A stretch of DNA of 64,000 bases from Clostridium sp. CS001 (lineage in GTDB: Bacteria; Bacillota; Clostridia; Clostridiales; Clostridiaceae). Under the pieces are notes generated by a model. The model did no database searches. It was not told where the DNA came from and was given only the letters and a program-made list of their open reading frames with translations. Location: NCBI RefSeq assembly GCF_020443565.1, contig NZ_JAIZZN010000007.1, forward strand, positions 1 through 64,000. Reading direction: 5' to 3'. Numbering within the stretch: the stretch's first letter is position 1; every line of letters starts with the position of its first letter. Shown one piece after another: positions 54,633 to 63,698 of the stretch. A program made the translations under genes and the position numbers.

Positions 54633-55940
54633 ATGTTAATTGAAAAAATTCGAATAGATGGATATAAGAATATATCCAATACTATGATTGAACTTCAAGA
54701 TTTAATAGCACTTGTAGGACTTAATAATTATGGTAAATCAAATATTATAGAATCAATAGATTTTGCACATAAATTTATAAAAGAAACTCCAAATGGTAAG
54801 TTAGAGATGATGCAATTTGTAAATGCCATCCCCTTAAATATTAAAACAGCTGATAAAAACTTTGTTTTTGAAATAGAATATACTACTGAGTTTGAAAAAA
54901 AAGATATATGCATAAATTATGAATTTGAATTTGAATGGCCTAAAAATAATGGTACTGGGGCCAAAATAATAGGGGAAACTTTAAAAATCAAGGATAATGT
55001 AAAAGGACAGAAATTTAATACTCATATAAGCAGACATAAAGGGAAATCATTTTACAAATCATCAGAAACAGGAAGATGCGATAAAAACATACTAATTGAA
55101 GATGATAATTTAATAGTTAATAAATTGACCAATTATGATGATTTATTTTATGTAGAGGTAATCAAAGAGCTAACTAACTTAAGGTTTGAAATAAACTTAT
55201 TTTTAGATACAGTAGATGCTTTTGGCATAACTCCCATCCGGATGAAGGGAAATCCAATATATAAGTTAGATAAAAGGACAGGTAATAATATTGCTGAAAT
55301 TGTAGATCATTTAAGAAGGGATGATAATTATAGATATGAACTTCTAATAAATTCATTTCTTGATCTATTTCCGAATATCACCAATGTAGAAGTTATGTCA
55401 CATTCTTTGAATATTTCAGATGAAAACAGGTTTGAAATACCTGAGGATGCACCCTTTACTATAGTTGAGAAATTCTACACTATAAGGGTAAAGGAGCATA
55501 CCAATAATCAATATATGAACTTTGAGAACTTATCAAATGGTACTAAGAGAATATTTATACTCTTAACTGCTGCAATTTTAGCTGATAAAGATAAAGTACC
55601 TTTAATTGCTTTTGAAGAATTAGAAGACTGTATCCATCCTAAATTATTTCAACAATTGATAATGATTTTGACCCAAGTAATTCAAAATTGTAGAATAATT
55701 ATTACAAGTCATTCTCCATTTTTAATACAATATTTAGATTTAAAAAAGATATATATAAGTGTTCCATCAGATGATGGTATTGCTATATTTAGAAAGATAA
55801 AAAAGTTAAAGCAAAAAACTATAGAAAATAGAGCTGCTAATTTAAATATTTCTACAGGAAGCTATATATTTGAAATGCTAATTAATTATTATGAGGATGA
55901 AGAAGAATCTAATCTATGTTCTTTATTGGAGTGTGATTAG
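54633..55940 (+). CDS. OLD-like AAA ATPase, partner of a TOPRIM protein
   Basis: About 435 residues. N-terminus IEKIRIDGYKNISNTMIEL and Walker A GLNNYGKSN, then a long insert, an ABC signature-like FENLSNGTKRIF, Walker B VPLIAFEELEDCIHP and the H-loop in IIITSHSPFLIQYL. Such ATPases work with nuclease-like TOPRIM domains, fused (OLD, GajA) or separate (as in PARIS). Here the TOPRIM-like gene starts 4 bases later. ATG 54633 follows AGGAGG. A two-gene antiphage system is likely by analogy; which type cannot be decided by eye. Confidence 0.82.
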   Translation: MLIEKIRIDGYKNISNTMIELQDLIALVGLNNYGKSNIIESIDFAHKFIKETPNGKLEMMQFVNAIPLNIKTADKNFVFEIEYTTEFEKKDICINYEFEFEWPKNNGTGAKIIGETLKIKDNVKGQKFNTHISRHKGKSFYKSSETGRCDKNILIEDDNLIVNKLTNYDDLFYVEVIKELTNLRFEINLFLDTVDAFGITPIRMKGNPIYKLDKRTGNNIAEIVDHLRRDDNYRYELLINSFLDLFPNITNVEVMSHSLNISDENRFEIPEDAPFTIVEKFYTIRVKEHTNNQYMNFENLSNGTKRIFILLTAAILADKDKVPLIAFEELEDCIHPKLFQQLIMILTQVIQNCRIIITSHSPFLIQYLDLKKIYISVPSDDGIAIFRKIKKLKQKTIENRAANLNISTGSYIFEMLINYYEDEEESNLCSLLECD

Positions 55941-55944
55941 TATT

Positions 55945-56565
55945 ATGTCAGAAACTCAAGGTCTGGGTTTAGTAATTTTTGTTGAAGGACAGACAGATAA
56001 AGAATTTTATAAAAAGATGGTAGAATACTTAAAATCTAAATATCCAGATAAAAGATCTATACCTGTTATTTATAAAAATTTGCAAGGCGTAACTAATTAC
56101 AATAAAGCAGCAAGTATTTTTCAAAATGACATACTGAAGAAAGGCAATGTTTCAAAAGATGATAAATTTTTGATAATTTGTTCTTACGATTATGATGTGT
56201 TTAAAAATCCATATCAATTGAAGCCACCTGTGGAATGGAAAAAAGTAAAAAATGATTTAAAAAAACAAAAAAATGTAATAGCCATTTATGAGATAAAAGC
56301 ACATGACAGTATTGAGGATTGGTTTTTAAAGGATATCACCGGCCTATGCACTTATTTAAAAGCAAAAAAGATCCCTAAATTAAGAGAATTGCAAGGAAAT
56401 ACTGGTGAAAAGAAAATAAAATATTTGTTTTTAAAAAATGCAAGAGTATATCAAAAAGGTCATAATGTACATAAATTTATTGATAATTTAAATTTCGAAT
56501 TATTATATACTGAATTGAAAGAAGAATTAAAAACTCTGGTGAACTGTCTGTTTTCAGAGAAATAA
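55945..56565 (+). CDS. TOPRIM-like protein (DUF4276/DUF4435 type), ATPase partner
   Basis: About 206 residues: VIFVEGQTDKEFYKKMVEYL contains the TOPRIM glutamate, and IICSYDYDVFKNP the D-x-D pair; the rest is helical. TOPRIM domains cleave nucleic acid or act as metal-dependent effectors. ATG 55945 sits just past the ATPase stop with GGAG about 13 bases before it; a longer frame to 55891 would overlap the ATPase by 50 bases. Operon closed by a strong terminator. Confidence 0.78.
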   Translation: MSETQGLGLVIFVEGQTDKEFYKKMVEYLKSKYPDKRSIPVIYKNLQGVTNYNKAASIFQNDILKKGNVSKDDKFLIICSYDYDVFKNPYQLKPPVEWKKVKNDLKKQKNVIAIYEIKAHDSIEDWFLKDITGLCTYLKAKKIPKLRELQGNTGEKKIKYLFLKNARVYQKGHNVHKFIDNLNFELLYTELKEELKTLVNCLFSEK

Positions 56566-56571
56566 CTAAAC

Positions 56572-56615
56572 AAAATCAAAAGCCATCATATTTCCGTATG
56601 ATGGCTTTTGATTTT
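56572..56615 (+). terminator. Terminator of the ATPase-TOPRIM operon
   Basis: A 19-base stem, AAAATCAAAAGCCATCATA with TATGATGGCTTTTGATTTT and six loop bases. No gene is seen from here to 56879. Confidence 0.9.
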
Positions 56616-56879
56616 AATATTAAACGCAATAAAAAATTTCTTATTTAAAACAGTATTTCCTTATTGCATAAACTTATTGATTAAAACGCAAATATTAAAC
56701 GCTTTTTATAATTTCATCTATTGATTTTATTAAAACAATGGTGTATTATATGTAATAAGCAATAAAAACAAGCTTATTACTTTCCTTAATCTATAAAATC
56801 AACATATAATGTAAATATTGAGTTATATATATATGCGTATTGTGTATATATAGAAATAATATACCAAGGAGGTGAACTG

Positions 56880-57032
56880 ATGGATATTAGAAACAAAAAT
56901 TTACCCGACATCAATGATGAAAATCACACATATGATAGAGAATCTTTTACAGATGGCCTAAGAAAAGACGGTTTTAGTTGGAATGAAGTAAAAGATATAG
57001 CAGATGACTGGGAACGTCATATAGATGACTAA
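56880..57032 (+). CDS. Small acidic protein next to DUF2188
   Basis: Encodes 50 residues, MDIRNKNLPDINDENHTYDR, SFTDGLRKDGFSWNEVKDIA, ending DDWERHIDD. Highly acidic, no known family. ATG 56880 follows AAGGAGGTGAAC. It lies 23 bases before the DUF2188 gene and is probably co-transcribed with it. Confidence 0.65.
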   Translation: MDIRNKNLPDINDENHTYDRESFTDGLRKDGFSWNEVKDIADDWERHIDD

Positions 57033-57055
57033 AATTATACAAGGAGGAAAACAGT

Positions 57056-57280
57056 ATGAATAAGAATCAACACGTAACACCTCATCCAGGTGGTGGGTGG
57101 CAAGTAAAAGGAGCTGGTAATTTAAAGGCAACAGTTAAAACAGATACCCAAAAAGAAGCTATAAATGTTGCTCGAGATATTGCTAGAAATCAAAATACTG
57201 AATTAATTATACATAGGAAAAATGGTCAAATTAGAGAGAAAGATTCCTATGGAAATGATCCGTATCCTCCCAAGGGATAA
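57056..57280 (+). CDS. DUF2188 family protein
   Basis: A 74-residue protein with the DUF2188 fold signature: HVTPHPGGGWQVKGAGNLKA, TQKEAINVARDIARNQNTEL and IIHRKNGQIREKDSYGNDP. Function unknown; the family is common on plasmids and phages. ATG 57056 follows AAGGAGG. Second gene of a two-gene unit. Confidence 0.85.
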   Translation: MNKNQHVTPHPGGGWQVKGAGNLKATVKTDTQKEAINVARDIARNQNTELIIHRKNGQIREKDSYGNDPYPPKG

Positions 57281-57739
57281 TAATGATATTCTTATCAGTC
57301 AGGTTAAGAGAAAAGTTAATCTGATTGGTTTTGAATTGATATTAAATTTTATTGGTTTAGATATAGGGGTTATACGCCTAAAACTCCGAAAATTTTGAGG
57401 GGGTATGTCCACGATTCGTGTAAAAACCATAGTATAAATAAAAAAACTGTAAATTGTATCATTTATCCATTGAACACCCTAAGATACATTAGTTTATGAT
57501 TAAGTCGTTTACTCATACTGTGATTCTTTGTATAAATTGTTGCCATACTCCATACAACCTATTCTCCGAATTTCACCAATAGCATGGCAACATATACACT
57601 TGCTAGGCCATTATATTCTTTAGAAATAAGAATCCAATTGATTTGGATAAAATAATTTCAGATTTAATTTTGAAATAAATTTACAAAAATTTCGGGAGTT
57701 AAGGTGTAGAACCCCATGTAAGATTAAATATGCAAGGGC
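57281..57739. other. Gene-free spacer
   Basis: No frame is supported. GTTGCCAT (57539) and ATGGCAAC (57585) are an inverted pair about 40 bases apart. The stretch separates the plus-strand DUF2188 unit from a convergent minus-strand gene. Confidence 0.35.
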
Positions 57740-58819
57740 CTACTTAATGGTCAGTAAAGTTAAAACTGCTCCAAAAGCCGGATTATATATAGATTCCTCA
57801 TAAACAGTTTCACCAGGTGCGGCATCTTCAAGCCAACATTTAGCTGGTAGTGTACCTTTTCGAATTTCTTCTACGATACTTGGATTTTGAAAGAAGGATG
57901 CAGCCTCACTATTTTGAGGAATCCTATCTACTAGTGGTCTATTCCCTTGGAATGTCTTAATAATTTCGTGATTTTTAGACTGAACTACCGCATATTTATC
58001 TTTGGAGTATTGAACAATTTTATTTAATAAGACAAATAATGATACATCATATTTTTTAGTAGCAAGATCTTTTAAACTTTCTATCGATACTTCATTTTTG
58101 ATACTATTTTCTAAATGAAGCTTTGGCACAATTAAACTAGCTGCAAAATTCTGTGCTTCTATTTCATGAACATCTTCTGTATGTAATGTAGAAGAGCCAG
58201 ATTTTCTAATACTATATTGACCTTTTGTATGCCAAGGTATAATTGCATGACCAATTAAAGCAGCTATGGTGAATTTTTTCCTTTGTACATTCGTTATTTT
58301 CTCATTAATGATAATTATTTTTTCTTTACCGTTGATAAGTAACCCTTCAAATTCATTTTCAATCTCTTCTTTGTAAATAACTATATTAAGTGATTTTGCA
58401 ATTTCATAGACATCGATAGGAAGTTTATTCATATCTAAGTCTTTCAAGATATAATCAGCATAATTTGAACCTTCATTTAGTACGGGTATACTACTATCAT
58501 AATACCCTTGTGTTAGAAAAATAGCATATTCTAAGAGTTTATTTTTGTTTGCTACAGATAAATTATCAACTATTTTTAAAAGCATTTTAAGTGTTTGATC
58601 ATTTATATTGCTAAAGCCCATTTCATTACCAGATATTAAATAATCGGTGGTAACATCTAGTGCATTCGATAATTTTATAAGAGCTTCATAAGATGGATTT
58701 CGAGTTCCGGATTCGTACTGACTGATTCCAGGTGGTTTTAAACCAGCTCTCTTTGCAAGATCAGTTTGTGTAAAGCCAAGCTCCTCTCTTCTTTTAACAA
58801 TTCTTTCTGATATAGACAT
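57740..58819 (-). CDS. XRE-ImmA/IrrE-like protein with degenerate metal site
   Basis: A 359-residue protein. Residues 1-62 form an XRE helix-turn-helix (RREELGFTQTDLAKRAGLKP, PGISQYESGTRNPSYEALIK). An ImmA/IrrE-like region follows from about 120 (LDMNKLPIDVYEIAKSLNIV ... RKKFTIAALIGHAIIPWHTK ... EIEAQNFAASLIVP). In active enzymes the zinc motif is HExxH; here the position reads AALIGH, so the first His and the Glu are lost while the distal Glu region remains. It may act as a ligand-controlled repressor without protease activity. ATG 58819 follows GGAGGAA. Confidence 0.82.
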   Translation of the reverse strand: MSISERIVKRREELGFTQTDLAKRAGLKPPGISQYESGTRNPSYEALIKLSNALDVTTDYLISGNEMGFSNINDQTLKMLLKIVDNLSVANKNKLLEYAIFLTQGYYDSSIPVLNEGSNYADYILKDLDMNKLPIDVYEIAKSLNIVIYKEEIENEFEGLLINGKEKIIIINEKITNVQRKKFTIAALIGHAIIPWHTKGQYSIRKSGSSTLHTEDVHEIEAQNFAASLIVPKLHLENSIKNEVSIESLKDLATKKYDVSLFVLLNKIVQYSKDKYAVVQSKNHEIIKTFQGNRPLVDRIPQNSEAASFFQNPSIVEEIRKGTLPAKCWLEDAAPGETVYEESIYNPAFGAVLTLLTIK

Positions 58820-59136
58820 AATATATTCCTCCTTATACTTGACTATAGAATTCTAGCAGTAATTTCCTCTCTAAATTGAAAGGCTACTGCTATATCAGCT
58901 TTCACATACAAATTAAGTATTCGTTAGTAATAAAACTACATTTACAATAAAAACCAGTTACTTAAAATTTATTTATATCAGGAAAGCTTTAAAATTCTAA
59001 AATACACTTAATATAAAAGTGTATAAATAAGAGTCAATAATATTTATTATAACAATAATTATAATAAATAATAACATATACAGAGGTGAATAACAATATT
59101 TATAACGAAGGTTATAAATATTGATTACATTTGTTA

Positions 59137-59166
59137 TTGACAATGATTTTCTAGTTATGCTATAAT
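59137..59166 (+). promoter_or_regulatory. Strong sigma-A promoter
   Basis: TTGACA at 59137-59142 and TATAAT at 59161-59166 with an 18-base spacer. It drives the leader region and the gene at 59434. The segment 58820-59136 holds no gene. Confidence 0.8.
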
Positions 59167-59245
59167 AAGCTTAATATAATGTTATTAAAAATCATAACGT
59201 TATTGCAGAAAATCTTAAATAAAAAAAGGAGGTAAAATTACTATC

Positions 59246-59266
59246 ATGAAAAGCAAAAAAATATAG
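59246..59266 (+). CDS. Leader peptide of six residues
   Basis: ATG AAA AGC AAA AAA ATA TAG (MKSKKI) follows a near-perfect AAAGGAGGTAAAATT site. Such a strong site in front of such a short frame is the mark of a regulatory leader peptide. The stop codon lies at the base of a following hairpin, so a stalled ribosome would change the fold downstream. Confidence 0.5.
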   Translation: MKSKKI

Positions 59267-59420
59267 CTAATACAAACGGCAATTTGTATCAGCTACCTAA
59301 GGCTCTTGAATAAGGATGTATATTTAACCTATATTACTATACTTTTATATTCTACAAAAGTATAAAGATTCCTTCTTTAAAAGAGACCTGAAGATATAAA
59401 CTAAAATTTAAAAAAGAAGG
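59266..59420 (+). promoter_or_regulatory. Possible translational attenuator
   Basis: GCTAATACAAA (59266) pairs with TTTGTATCAGC (59283-59293), and ATACTTTT pairs with AAAAGTAT around 59338-59364. CCTTCTTT (59371-59378) is complementary to AAAGAAGG (59413-59420), which overlaps the ribosome binding site of the next gene. The default fold would hide that site. No terminator is present, so control would be translational. Confidence 0.45.
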
Positions 59421-59433
59421 AGGAGGATCATAG

Positions 59434-60135
59434 ATGATTCTTCAAAGTATTAAAAACTTACCAATTTTAACAGAGTCTGTAACAATTGATGTAACGCCAC
59501 TTTCACTATATGGACATGCAGAGGATATTGCAAAAATTACTGCTAACATTAAATTAGAGGGCCCCATGATAGAAGATACAAAGTTCATATTACCGGTTTG
59601 TGAAGGGATAAAACCACCTAAAATATACCTTCCCAATGGAACACCACTGAATATTGATTCTTTTGAACCTACTGCCGAGGCAGATATAGCACAAATTCCA
59701 AGTATGATGCAGCAGGCTTTAAATACCTATATAGAGACACCAACTTTAGATGCCATGAATGAAGCAGTAAGTATTATGTCCATGTACTCTGAATATAAAC
59801 AAAACAGTCAAACTATTACTATTCCTGCAGGTCAGCAATACATCACCTTCAGCTATAGTAAATTCATTCCAAGAAATGACGATGGTACATACACATTGGA
59901 AACAATCGTACCACTTTCTAGTTTTACTCTAAACAATACACCAGGTGCAAAAGCAAATATTATTATATTAATGCCTTTTGAAATGGCTACTGACATGAGC
60001 AAGATAGTGGACGCAAGGTGGACAGCTCCTAATGGACAACCTCAAGAATTGATTAGAACTACAATAGGGGAGAGAATTACTCTTTCACAATATTGGCAGT
60101 ATGATCCACAAGTTGTAGTTAGATATAGATATTAG
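59434..60135 (+). CDS. Unrecognised soluble, beta-rich protein under leader control
   Basis: A 233-residue protein without signal peptide or membrane helix. Text such as SVTIDVTPLSLYGHAEDIAK, ITIPAGQQYITFSYSKFIPR and DPQVVVRYRY suggests a beta-sandwich. I do not recognise the family. ATG 59434 follows GAAGGAGGAGG. It has a strong promoter, a leader peptide and a structured leader, so it is likely induced by a stress that slows translation or by a specific ligand. A terminator follows, before two membrane-protein genes. Confidence 0.65.
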   Translation: MILQSIKNLPILTESVTIDVTPLSLYGHAEDIAKITANIKLEGPMIEDTKFILPVCEGIKPPKIYLPNGTPLNIDSFEPTAEADIAQIPSMMQQALNTYIETPTLDAMNEAVSIMSMYSEYKQNSQTITIPAGQQYITFSYSKFIPRNDDGTYTLETIVPLSSFTLNNTPGAKANIIILMPFEMATDMSKIVDARWTAPNGQPQELIRTTIGERITLSQYWQYDPQVVVRYRY

Positions 60136-60144
60136 TAAAATGTC

Positions 60145-60170
60145 TCCCCAACTTCTTTGGGAGTTGGGGA
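60145..60170 (+). terminator. Terminator after the 59434 gene
   Basis: TCCCCAACT pairs with AGTTGGGGA; the following tail is A-rich rather than T-rich, so the call is moderate. Confidence 0.6.
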
Positions 60171-60280
60171 AATCAAAAATAAAATTAGATAAGAAAAATA
60201 TAGTTCACCATTATAAGAATAGAGAGATCTTAAATATATAAACTTTATATATTTATAATTATTTCAATGTAGATTACATT

Positions 60281-60736
60281 ATGAATATAATTAAATTTAA
60301 GTGGAGGTGTTTAGAAATAGATAGATTTGATTTTTTAAAAAATAGATTTGTATATGTAGCATTATTAATACTTACAGGTGTACTTGGTTACTTTGCTTAT
60401 AATATGATTCATACTTTGCCAAAGCCTGGCACAATTCCTGAATTTATAAAATATTATTTTCAATCACCAAATACATATTTTAAAACAACGATTCTAACAT
60501 TTGGTGCATTCTTTGTTTCTATATCTTTAGGAGCATCTACCATATTGCATGGAGCGTGTATTGAAGACCTTCATATTGCAATAAGGGTTCTTATTATAAT
60601 TATTGGTGTTAGTATAATTGCGAGTAGTTTTTATTTTTTTAGTTATTTTATACTTTTAATAGTATCAATTTTAATTATTGGAATTATCGCTATAGTTTTG
60701 CTAAGCGATAGCGGGAAAGGAAGGCGCAGGTATTAA
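60281..60736 (+). CDS. Small membrane protein of unknown function
   Basis: A 151-residue protein with three or four hydrophobic helices (FVYVALLILTGVLGYFAYNM, TTILTFGAFFVSISLGASTI, IRVLIIIIGVSIIASSFYFF, ILLIVSILIIGIIAIVLLSD) and a basic tail. ATG 60281 lacks a good site; GGAGGTG at 60303 suggests initiation a few codons later at a rare start (ATA 60319). Function unknown. Confidence 0.6.
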   Translation: MNIIKFKWRCLEIDRFDFLKNRFVYVALLILTGVLGYFAYNMIHTLPKPGTIPEFIKYYFQSPNTYFKTTILTFGAFFVSISLGASTILHGACIEDLHIAIRVLIIIIGVSIIASSFYFFSYFILLIVSILIIGIIAIVLLSDSGKGRRRY

Positions 60737-60973
60737 GTTTAAGCACAGATATTGAAGAAATTTTATATTTCAAGAAAAAATAAAAATGCTTTAAAATCCA
60801 TGGTGGATAGTAAGATATAATGATCTTGCTTGTTTTTGAAATTTTTTATAATGAGTGATTACGAAAAATTCCAAAACTAAGCAGACCTAAGCTGCGATTT
60901 TCCCGCAGTATAATTGAAATATAAAGTATGCTAATTCAGACTACAAAATTTAACAAAAGAAAGGATGATATAC

Positions 60974-62218
60974 ATGGACAAAAATGCTTTACTATTGATT
61001 TCAGATAAGTTTAAAGATTTGACAGGCTATATTGGAAATCTGTTATTTGACATTAAAAAAGGTTGTTTTATATTGGTTGGTATAATTTCTATCTTAGTGC
61101 AGATATTATCTGGATTAAATCTAGATAAATATAAATTATATAGTTTTGCCACCATTTTCATTTTTTTATGGATTCTTTTCAAGTTTATTTTTGAATATAC
61201 TCTAGATAAGTTTAGCAAGGCAAATCCCATCCAGTATGGAATCTTATTTTTGCTTTTAGTAGCGCTTGTTTCTTTTGGTGAATTATTTAGTTTTACTTTA
61301 TCAGCATTGAGTAGTGTATCCATTCATTTACAACAATTTACTAATGAAAATGCAATAATTGCTATAAATTCTACAATCCCATTATTTGGATTTATTAAGA
61401 AAATATACTTACCACTTTGTATATTTTCTTATAAAAAGTATACAAATAAAACTATCAAGGCACTAATTTATGCACTAAGCTTTTCATTGCTGACAAATGG
61501 AGTTTTGCTGTTTTACTACCCTGGGATACTCCCAATCTTTGTAGCCAAACTTACTGCGTGTGCAATCTTATTTTTCAAGTATAAAAAATTAAAATTATGG
61601 AAAGAGAAGACTATCAACACAATAAATTATAGATACTTAATAAATAGGAATGGTACAATTGATCAAATTTATAAAATTGGATTTGATCGTAATTTGTTTT
61701 ATATAAAAAAATATAATAAAGTAGGAATTTCTAATGAGTGGAAGCGAATTGAATCCGCATTAAATGAAAACCAATGCCTAAGTTTGCAAATCATTGGAAA
61801 TAAAAAAAGATCCCAGAAAAGAACTAATTTGGAGCAACAATATAACAGTGTTAAATATCGATTTACTTTTATATCAGGTATATTACTGACTTTATCTATA
61901 GTTTTTAATAACAGAGCACTCACTTTATATAACAATAAAAGTACAATAATTGATGCGATTGCTGTGGCTTCAATAGGAAATTTGTTTTGGATAATGGGAT
62001 TTTATTTAATTGGAACTCTAGCATATATAGCAATTAGTTCAATAAAAAACAAGAAATATGATAAATACATTTTAATATTTATGCTAATTCCATGGATAAT
62101 CGCGTGTAGCTATTACTTATTAAAAGGAACTACTTTATTTATAATTGCAACAGTTATCATTGGATTGGTATTGATATATATGAAATACGATTCCGAATAT
62201 AAAATGAAACACGTTTAA
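60974..62218 (+). CDS. Polytopic membrane protein of unknown function
   Basis: About 414 residues with eight or more predicted helices in two groups (roughly residues 25-195 and 295-405) separated by a cytosolic, lysine-rich loop (NRNGTIDQIYKIGFDRNLFY, KKYNKVGISNEWKRIESALN). No recognised transporter motif. ATG 60974 follows AAAGGATG; ATG 60965 lies too close. It may work with the small membrane protein upstream. A terminator follows. Confidence 0.65.
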   Translation: MDKNALLLISDKFKDLTGYIGNLLFDIKKGCFILVGIISILVQILSGLNLDKYKLYSFATIFIFLWILFKFIFEYTLDKFSKANPIQYGILFLLLVALVSFGELFSFTLSALSSVSIHLQQFTNENAIIAINSTIPLFGFIKKIYLPLCIFSYKKYTNKTIKALIYALSFSLLTNGVLLFYYPGILPIFVAKLTACAILFFKYKKLKLWKEKTINTINYRYLINRNGTIDQIYKIGFDRNLFYIKKYNKVGISNEWKRIESALNENQCLSLQIIGNKKRSQKRTNLEQQYNSVKYRFTFISGILLTLSIVFNNRALTLYNNKSTIIDAIAVASIGNLFWIMGFYLIGTLAYIAISSIKNKKYDKYILIFMLIPWIIACSYYLLKGTTLFIIATVIIGLVLIYMKYDSEYKMKHV

Positions 62219-62273
62219 TTTAAATTGAGCATTCGTTACCTAAAATGATCACTTATGGAACAATGATAAAAAT

Positions 62274-62300
62274 AAAAACAAGATACCACTCTTGTTTTTA
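62274..62300 (+). terminator. Terminator after the polytopic membrane gene
   Basis: AAAAACAAGA pairs with TCTTGTTTTT around a short loop. Confidence 0.8.
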
Positions 62301-62546
62301 GGTAATAATATATATTTCTAATTATTCAATATATTCAGTTGCTATCTTAGAAAGTGTTAGCAACCTTTCTACTGGAATGGCGGACACCGGAATATATCCA
62401 CTGGAATTTTTAATTCAGCACAAAGCTCGGAAATTTTGGCTATAGCAAGTGCAGAACCAAAAAGGATGATGGTAACAACTTATGCGAATCGTTGCCGTAC
62501 CCATTTAAGAGAAACATTCTTCTACTAAAAGCACATAACCCCTTAA

Positions 62547-62680
62547 GAATTTCGTCTAAGAGGCCCTTAGACGAAGTTCTACACTACACCTAGAGAACTA
62601 CCTATTACGGAATGTTGCAAATTAGGAGATTTGCGACGTGGTCTATGGGTAAGATTATCTTAGAAATTTAGAGGCGTTAT
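62547..62680. ncRNA. Structured repeat, possible noncoding RNA (copy 2)
   Basis: Second copy of the element at 28611-28745: a near-palindrome (TTTCGTCTAAGAGG and its complement), CACTACACCTAG, ACCTATTACGGAATGTTGCA, a stem closed by AAAT/ATTT with a different loop, GCGACGTGG, AGATTATCTTAG and GCGTTAT. On the plus strand, a perfect-stem terminator lies about 200 bases downstream with no gene between, consistent with a plus-strand noncoding transcript. Confidence 0.5.
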
Positions 62681-62821
62681 TTTTTTATATAAAGTCCCAT
62701 TTATCTACAAGGTAAATATACTTCTAAAGTCGTTAATATTACAGCACATTAGGTGATAATTTAAGAGGAATATTTACTGTGAAAGCATTGAAAATGCTGA
62801 TAAATGTATATAAATAAATAT

Positions 62822-62922
62822 ACACACGGGCACGTTCACGGTGCCGTGCATGGGTACATGCATGTTACCGGTTATGTTTTAGGCAATAGGAAAGACATCT
62901 GGTTCCTATTGCCGGTTTTTTC
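62822..62922 (+). terminator. Hairpin cluster ending in a strong terminator
   Basis: GGCAATAGGAA (62882-62892) pairs with TTCCTATTGCC (62903-62913), followed by a six-base T-run. Before it lie GGCAC/GTGCC and CATG/CATG hairpins. It is oriented to end plus-strand transcription, yet the nearest plus-strand coding gene already has its own terminator; the RNA-like repeat upstream is the likely client. Confidence 0.75.
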
Positions 62923-62936
62923 CCATTGCTATACAA

Positions 62937-63698
62937 CTACTGTTGTGGCTGCTTCAAATTAAGCTCCTCAATATATCGTACAAGTTCCCATACATTTGTA
63001 TAGGGATTACTTTCAATAATATCTTTTAAACTTAATATTGATGAGTTTTTTTCAGAATTCAATAATGATCTTCCAAGGCTTTCGTGATAAGCTTTAAGTT
63101 TAACTGAATTTTTAATTGCTTCTGCTATTTTATCCTGTAGAAGAATATTGATGCACTTGTTTTTTTCATAATCTTTAAGAGGTGTTTCTTTCACCAGTTT
63201 ATTTTTTACTGCATCATAATTCTTAAGGTTAGCAGTTGTATAAATGTAATGAAGTAAATACCAAATCTCAAAGCAAGGGTTTGAGATTCCTAGATTTATA
63301 AGCGTCTTTCTTTCCTTCTCATAGTCCTTTGTTTTTTTATAAGCTCTTTCTAATTCCTCTACCCTTTGATTTATAGGGTCTGGATTCTGGTAGTTTAAAT
63401 CTACATCAATTAAACACCAAACACTGTCACCGTCACATTCGTTTATGTCATACTTATGCTCTATATAATCAATTGCTTTATCTACAAGATGAGAAGGATC
63501 CGTTTTTCTACTTTTATTTTTACCAGCAGAGTTTTTATCTGCAATCTTTATATCAACATTAACATATTTCAGGTTGAACTCTTTAAAGTAATTAACCTCT
63601 GTATCCTTACCTTCAGATATAATTAAAATTGTTGGTTTAACCGTGCGTTTGCGTCTTTTATCTCTTGATAAGTCTCCAATAGTCCTTTTTACTCCCAT
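62937..63698 (-). CDS. rloB: RloB family protein (TOPRIM-like)
   Basis: About 253 residues: basic start GVKRTIGDLSRDKRRKRTVK, then TILIISEGKDTEVNYFKEF with the TOPRIM glutamate, DSVWCLIDVDLNYQ with D-x-D, and the conserved LINLGISNPCFEIWYLLHYI of RloB. RloB is encoded with the ATPase RloA in type I restriction and other defence loci. ATG 63698 follows AAAGGTGAT and overlaps the rloA stop by 10 bases, showing coupling. TTG 63704 is an alternative. Confidence 0.9.
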   Translation of the reverse strand: MGVKRTIGDLSRDKRRKRTVKPTILIISEGKDTEVNYFKEFNLKYVNVDIKIADKNSAGKNKSRKTDPSHLVDKAIDYIEHKYDINECDGDSVWCLIDVDLNYQNPDPINQRVEELERAYKKTKDYEKERKTLINLGISNPCFEIWYLLHYIYTTANLKNYDAVKNKLVKETPLKDYEKNKCINILLQDKIAEAIKNSVKLKAYHESLGRSLLNSEKNSSILSLKDIIESNPYTNVWELVRYIEELNLKQPQQ

